Positions 60,288 to 64,000 of a stretch of DNA of 64,000 nt are shown piece by piece (position 1 is the stretch's first letter; every line of letters begins with the position of its first letter). The position numbers were made by a program, and so were the translations under genes. Location: positions 124,001-188,000 of the forward strand of contig NZ_JBEYUH010000001.1 in NCBI RefSeq assembly GCF_040643435.1, read 5' to 3'. Under the pieces are notes generated by a model. That model searched no databases. It was given only the letters and a program-made list of their open reading frames with translations, and was not told the origin of the DNA. The stretch comes from Rhodococcus sp040643435 (GTDB taxonomy: Bacteria > Actinomycetota > Actinomycetes > Mycobacteriales > Mycobacteriaceae).

Positions 60288-61022
60288 TCAAGGTGCGGCT
60301 TTCCGGACCACCTGCCAGGTCGCGCCCATACACACCGCAGCGACCAGCACGGGGAGCACCACCAGGGTCGTGGCCGGCGACGCCTCGGCGAACCACGACC
60401 ACAGCGCCGACCACGATCCGGTCCACGTCACGAGGATCGCGGCGAGACCGCCGAGCACGACGACGGACGCGGTGGCCGTCAGCAGACCCGTTGCGCGCCA
60501 ACGGTGCTGGATGGCGCCAGCGAACATCGTCAGCGCGATGATCAGGAGCATCGTGGTGAAGAAGCCCAGGAACTGCACCACGGAACTGTCGGTGACGAAA
60601 CGCAGGATTCCGAACATCCGCATGTTCACACCCCAGCCACCGGTCGCGGCTTCGAGCACCGAGAGGATCTGGAAGACGGCCGAGAACACCGCGGACTGCA
60701 CCACGGCGATCCACACCATCGACTGCATGTAGTGCGATCGGGTGGAACCGAGACGCAGTGCGAACGAGAACATCTGGGTCATCGCCAGGAGATAGAACGC
60801 GATGATGAAGCCGTAGACCGACAGCACGCTCCCGACGACGTTGTACTCGGCACCGGTGTCCACGAGCGAGAAGATCACCCACGGGATGAGGGCCGAGGTG
60901 ACCAGCAGTCCGACGGGCCACGCGATGAACAGCGGCCACGAGACGAGTTGCAGGCGGGCGACGGACAGGACACGCGCGGGTCCGGTGATGACCGGGGCCG
61001 GTAGCGGGGTCGCGGTGGTCAC
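60288..61022 (-). CDS. ABC transporter permease, six-helix
   Basis: This is a 244-residue integral membrane protein with about six helices and no recognised substrate motif. It resembles the small permeases that accompany YtrA-type operons. The GTG start has GAGG upstream and overlaps the ATPase stop by GTGA. It is the last gene of the GntR-ATPase-permease operon controlled by the palindrome at 62314-62337. Confidence 0.82.
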   Translation of the reverse strand: MTTATPLPAPVITGPARVLSVARLQLVSWPLFIAWPVGLLVTSALIPWVIFSLVDTGAEYNVVGSVLSVYGFIIAFYLLAMTQMFSFALRLGSTRSHYMQSMVWIAVVQSAVFSAVFQILSVLEAATGGWGVNMRMFGILRFVTDSSVVQFLGFFTTMLLIIALTMFAGAIQHRWRATGLLTATASVVVLGGLAAILVTWTGSWSALWSWFAEASPATTLVVLPVLVAAVCMGATWQVVRKAAP

Positions 61023-61924
61023 AGCGATGCCTCCTCGTTCGTGGTGGCGGATTCGGGTGTCCGATGGAGATGGACCACGAGGTCCTGGAGCGAGATCGGT
61101 TGCACGTCAACCCGTCCGGAGGTGCGGAGAAGTTCGTCCGGGTCTTTTCGGAGGAAGGTCGTGCGGGCGACGCCGCCGAGTCCCTCCGTGTGCAGGACGG
61201 TGCTGTCGCCGACCATTCGTGCCACCTCGTCCGCCGGCCCGGTCGCCCGCGCGGCCCGGGTGCGCAGCGTGTCGGTGTCCTCGTCGACGACGAGATGTCC
61301 GCGGTCGAGCACGAGGACGTGTTCCAGGAGGTCGGCGGCTTCGTCGATCAGGTGGGTCGACAACACGACGGTGCGCGGCCGCTCGGCGTAGTCGAGCAGC
61401 AGTTCGTCGTAGAACATCTGCCGGGCGACGGCGTCGAGGCCCAGATACGGTTCGTCGAAGATCGTCACCGGTGCGCGCGACGCGAGGCCCACCACGATGC
61501 CCAGCGCGGAACTCATGCCGCGGGAGAGTTTCTTGACCTTGCGACCGCAGGGCAGCGCGAACTTCTCGGCCAGTCGTTCCGCGTATGCCCGGTCCCACAG
61601 CGGCAGCAGCAGTTCCGCCGATGCGAGCACGTGCCCGACGCGCATGTCGTCGGGATAACGCTGGGTGTCGGCGACGAAGCACAGCTGTTGGAGCACGGTG
61701 GTGTTCTCGTACGGATCGGCTCCGAACACCTCGACGTTCCCGGTGGTGGGACGGGTGTGGCCCGCGAGCAGCTGCATCAGGGTGGTCTTGCCGGCACCGT
61801 TGCGGCCGAGCAGGCCGTAGATCGTGTTCCGGTGCAGTGTGAAGTCGGCGTCCGTGAGGGCGGCGACGTCCCCGAACTGCATGCCGAGGTGACGTGCGCG
61901 GACGACAGGCGAGGTGATGGTCAT
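61019..61924 (-). CDS. ABC transporter ATPase (YtrB-like)
   Basis: This is a 301-residue ATPase. Walker A is GRNGAGKTT, the signature LSRGMSSAL is degenerate, Walker B is VTIFDEPYLGLD and the switch STHLIDEA. The degenerate signature and the 70-residue C-terminal tail match ATPases of Ytr-type antibiotic-responsive exporters. ATG 61924 overlaps the GntR stop by 4 nt. It forms an exporter with the next permease. Confidence 0.88.
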   Translation of the reverse strand: MTITSPVVRARHLGMQFGDVAALTDADFTLHRNTIYGLLGRNGAGKTTLMQLLAGHTRPTTGNVEVFGADPYENTTVLQQLCFVADTQRYPDDMRVGHVLASAELLLPLWDRAYAERLAEKFALPCGRKVKKLSRGMSSALGIVVGLASRAPVTIFDEPYLGLDAVARQMFYDELLLDYAERPRTVVLSTHLIDEAADLLEHVLVLDRGHLVVDEDTDTLRTRAARATGPADEVARMVGDSTVLHTEGLGGVARTTFLRKDPDELLRTSGRVDVQPISLQDLVVHLHRTPESATTNEEASL

Positions 61925-62283
61925 CTGCGCTCCCGTGTGTCGAGCATGGACTTGAGCTCGTCGATGTCGATTCCGAGTTTCTCGGCCTCGACGACGAGCG
62001 GGACGACGTACTGCCGGGCGAACCGATCCCGTCGGCGGGCGACCAGTTTGTCGCGCGCGCCGGTGGTGACGAACATGCCGATTCCTCGCTTCTTGTAGAG
62101 GATTCCCTCGGCTACCAGGGCGTTGAGCCCCTTCGCCGCCGTGGCCGGATTGATGCGGTGAAAGGCAGCAAGTTCGTTCGTGGAGGGAACCTGCGCCTCT
62201 TCCTCCAGGCTTCCGTCGACAATCGAGTTCTCGATGATCTCGGCGATCTGCCGGAAGAGAGGCTTGCCGTCGTCGTTCAGCAC
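61921..62283 (-). CDS. GntR-family regulator, YtrA subfamily
   Basis: This is a 120-residue regulator with only the winged helix and a short tail. The HTH reads QVPSTNELAAFHRINPATAAKGLNALVAEGILYKKRGIGMFV, typical of YtrA. Such repressors control their own operon of ABC exporter genes and respond to cell-wall stress. The GTG start is 30 nt downstream of the palindrome at 62314-62337, its likely binding site. It is the first gene of the operon. Confidence 0.9.
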   Translation of the reverse strand: MLNDDGKPLFRQIAEIIENSIVDGSLEEEAQVPSTNELAAFHRINPATAAKGLNALVAEGILYKKRGIGMFVTTGARDKLVARRRDRFARQYVVPLVVEAEKLGIDIDELKSMLDTRERR

Positions 62284-62313
62284 GACGCCCCTGAACCCGA
62301 AGGCAGGTGCATC

Positions 62314-62337
62314 GGTTCATTACTCATGTAATGAACC
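62314..62337. promoter_or_regulatory. Perfect palindromic operator of the YtrA-type regulator
   Basis: The arms GGTTCATTAC (62314-62323) and GTAATGAACC (62328-62337) are perfect complements around TCAT. It lies in the 119-bp region between the YtrA-type gene and the divergent 62403 gene. The size and symmetry match YtrA-type operators. It likely covers the promoter of the exporter operon and may also affect the divergent gene. Confidence 0.8.
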
Positions 62338-62402
62338 ATAGGACCTGATCGTCGCTACCGCAAGAGCCGGTGCACGTACCGCGGCCATGTAGCGTTTTGC
62401 GC

Positions 62403-62969
62403 ATGGACTCGAGGACGGTGACCACCCCCGGTGGCGACGTGCAGGTACGTATCGGCGGCCCCGAAAGTCGTTACACGGTATTACTGTTCCCCGACGCGGG
62501 GGAGAACGCGGACGTCTACGACATCGTGTGCGAGCGACTGCACAACTCCGACCTGCGGACGGTCGTGGTGGAGAAGATCGAAGGTCTCACCCCTGCCGAT
62601 GTGTTCCCCCTGCTGGACAAACTCGCGCTCCCCTGGGTCCACCTGGCCGGCAGTGGAGCCGGCGCCGAACTCGCGTGGGCGGTGGCTGCAGGGCGATTCG
62701 GACGTTTCGCAAGCCTCGTGGTCGCCGACCGCGGCCACCCGGCCGTCCCCGATCTCGACGGCACGGTTCGCGACGCTTCGGCTCCGCCCGCGGAGGTGCC
62801 CACGACGATAGTGGTCGGCAGCTCGCGGCGCCGACCCGAAGCCGACGCTTCCATGCGGTACGTGACCGGGGAGTTCCGCGTGGTCGAACTCGACGGGGTG
62901 AGCAATGTGCCGGCGCAGGCGCCCACCGACTTCGCGTCCGCGATCGCGCTGCGTACCGGCAGCTGGTGA
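62403..62969 (+). CDS. Small alpha/beta-hydrolase-like protein (Rv2854-like)
   Basis: This is a 188-residue protein of the alpha/beta hydrolase fold. The strand VLLFPDAGENADVYD and the nucleophile-elbow-like LAGSGAGAELAWA (Ser in GxSxG) are present. No clear catalytic His is recognised, and the cap region is short. It lies beside mtr, where mycobacteria also have a hydrolase-like gene. ATG 62403 is chosen over 62370. The function is unknown. Confidence 0.72.
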   Translation: MDSRTVTTPGGDVQVRIGGPESRYTVLLFPDAGENADVYDIVCERLHNSDLRTVVVEKIEGLTPADVFPLLDKLALPWVHLAGSGAGAELAWAVAAGRFGRFASLVVADRGHPAVPDLDGTVRDASAPPAEVPTTIVVGSSRRRPEADASMRYVTGEFRVVELDGVSNVPAQAPTDFASAIALRTGSW

Positions 62970-62974
62970 GGCGC

Positions 62975-63011
62975 GTGTCGCCGGTAGTCCGAGCAGGACT
63001 ACCGGCGACAC
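62975..63011. terminator. Intrinsic terminator between convergent genes
   Basis: A perfect 16-bp stem joins 62975-62990 with 62996-63011 around the loop GAGCA. It separates the hydrolase-like gene from the convergent mtr and serves both directions. Confidence 0.85.
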
Positions 63012-63027
63012 GGCGCGAGGCGGAGGC

Positions 63028-64000
63028 TCAGAGGCCCAGCAGCGCGTTCTCCACGAGCTCGGGCAGAGCCGGGTGGATCCAGTACTGGCCCGTGGCCATC
63101 TTCCGGGCGGGCAGCCCGAACGACATCGCCTGGATGAGCGGCTGGATCACCGTCGACGCCTGTGCGCCGATGATGTGGGCACCGAGCAGCAGGCCCGTCG
63201 ACCGGTCGGCGATCAGCTTGCAGAAGCCCTCGGTGTCCTCCATCGCCCAGCCGTAGGCGACGTTCCCGTAGTCCTGGATCTTGACGGAGATGTCGTGACC
63301 CGCGGCGCGCGCCTCGGCCTCGGTGAGACCGACGGTCGCGATCTGGGGGTCGGTGAACACGGCGGAGGGCACGAAGCGATGATCCGTTCGCTGCAGCCCG
63401 GCGGTGTCCCCGCTCCACGCCGCGTGCAACAGATTGTGCTGCACGACCCGCGCTTCGTGGTTGGCGACGTGCTTGAGCTGATAGGGCGAGGAGACGTCGC
63501 CGAGAGCGAACACACCTGGAGCGGTGGTCCGCTGGAACTCGTCGACCACGATTCGCCCCCGCGCATCGAGTTCGATACCGGCAGCGGAGGCGTCGAGGAG
63601 ATCGCCGTTGGGCTGCCGACCGGTCGCGACGAGGAGGGCATCGCCGCTCACGATCGTGCCGTCGGCGAGTTCGACCTCGACGCCGTCACCGAGGGGACGG
63701 AAGACGCGAGCGGGGTTGGCGAGGTGAACATCCCACTTGGCGGTGGCGAGTGCCGTGAACCGCTCGGAGACATCGGCGTCGAGGTGTCGCAGCAGTCGAT
63801 CGGTGCGTGCGATCACCGACACCCGGGTGCCCAGCGCGGAGAAGACGTGCGCGAACTCCATCGCGATGAAACCGGTCCCGAGGATCACCATCGACTCGGG
63901 CAGCTTCGGCAGGCGCATGATGTCGTCGCTCGTGTGGAATCTCACGCCGGCGTCGAGCACTTCTCGCGGGATCGTGGGACGTGAGCCGGCTGCGACGACG
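63028..64000 (-). CDS. mtr: Mycothione reductase, C-terminal part
   Basis: This FAD- and NADPH-dependent disulfide reductase keeps mycothiol, the actinobacterial thiol, reduced. About 324 C-terminal residues are in the window. The NADPH motif GTGFIAMEFAHVFSALG, the FAD-binding FALGDVSS and the interface active-site motif WIHPALPE (His-x3-Glu-type pair) are visible. It reads off the right edge, so the N-terminal FAD domain with the redox cysteine pair is missing. Its presence fits an actinomycete of the Mycobacteriales. Confidence 0.93.
   Translation of the reverse strand, partial: VVAAGSRPTIPREVLDAGVRFHTSDDIMRLPKLPESMVILGTGFIAMEFAHVFSALGTRVSVIARTDRLLRHLDADVSERFTALATAKWDVHLANPARVFRPLGDGVEVELADGTIVSGDALLVATGRQPNGDLLDASAAGIELDARGRIVVDEFQRTTAPGVFALGDVSSPYQLKHVANHEARVVQHNLLHAAWSGDTAGLQRTDHRFVPSAVFTDPQIATVGLTEAEARAAGHDISVKIQDYGNVAYGWAMEDTEGFCKLIADRSTGLLLGAHIIGAQASTVIQPLIQAMSFGLPARKMATGQYWIHPALPELVENALLGL

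Noticed and set aside
1..64000. tRNA, rRNA, CRISPR array, prophage or insertion sequence
   Set aside because: None was recognised: no cloverleaf-like segment, no regularly spaced repeats and no transposase, integrase or phage protein.

Overview
The window is a contiguous piece of chromosome from a high-GC, mycothiol-using actinomycete of the order Mycobacteriales, most likely Rhodococcus or a close relative. The evidence is the GC-rich coding style with GTG/TTG starts, a mycothione reductase at the right edge, and housekeeping genes in a mycobacterial-type neighbourhood: cdsA and rlmN on the left, dxr-rip1-ispG-GNAT-PBP lipoprotein-map-mtr on the right. No rRNA, tRNA, CRISPR array, transposase or integrase was recognised.

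Layout. (1) 1-3176: end of cdsA, a SAM methyltransferase, a citrate-lyase-beta-like gene with an apparent N-terminal frameshift, and rlmN. (2) 3198-45913: a roughly 43 kb catabolic block between two housekeeping blocks. Its left arm is one long minus-strand run from 22208 to 3198 (17 genes, many overlapping by 4 nt): a beta-propeller SMP-30/NHL protein, four SDRs, a Rieske oxygenase, a Baeyer-Villiger monooxygenase, a thiamine-diphosphate lyase, an aldehyde dehydrogenase, two SnoaL-like proteins, a TauD-type dioxygenase, a carboxymuconolactone-decarboxylase-family protein and a branched-chain-type ABC importer. A GntR/FCD regulator (22597-23400) separates it from a plus-strand operon of two paired acyl-CoA dehydrogenases and an enoyl-CoA hydratase. 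Then come a minus-strand ligase/double-hotdog dehydratase/AcuI-type reductase operon, a plus-strand peptide-type ABC importer with two binding proteins, a minus-strand ligase/SDR pair, and a plus-strand CaiB/CoA-transferase-like/enoyl-CoA hydratase operon. (3) 45985-56340: a DUF2631-like membrane protein, dxr, rip1, ispG, a GNAT, a penicillin-binding lipoprotein, a LuxR regulator, an acyl-CoA synthetase and map. (4) 56327-60283: an ABC exporter and a NarL-type two-component system, bounded on the far side by a remnant of the map 3' end. (5) 60288-64000: a YtrA-type GntR/ABC operon with a perfect palindromic operator, a small alpha/beta-hydrolase-like gene and mycothione reductase.

How the block may work (inference). 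The gene set fits import of an alicyclic or polycyclic compound, ring hydroxylation (Rieske, TauD), alcohol oxidation (SDRs), Baeyer-Villiger insertion, lactone opening (SMP-30 family), aldehyde oxidation, CoA activation (two ligases, CaiB) and beta-oxidation by heteromeric acyl-CoA dehydrogenases. The strongest new observation is a 28-bp motif with the core ATCCTTGT, found at four places in the block: ahead of the long minus operon, between the GntR gene and the dehydrogenase operon, and in two divergent intergenic regions. At two of these it lies between matching -35 and -10 elements. This makes the whole block look like one regulon, probably of the embedded GntR/FCD protein. A CoA-transferase homologue that has lost the catalytic glutamate is the most interesting single enzyme. 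The substrate cannot be read from the sequence.
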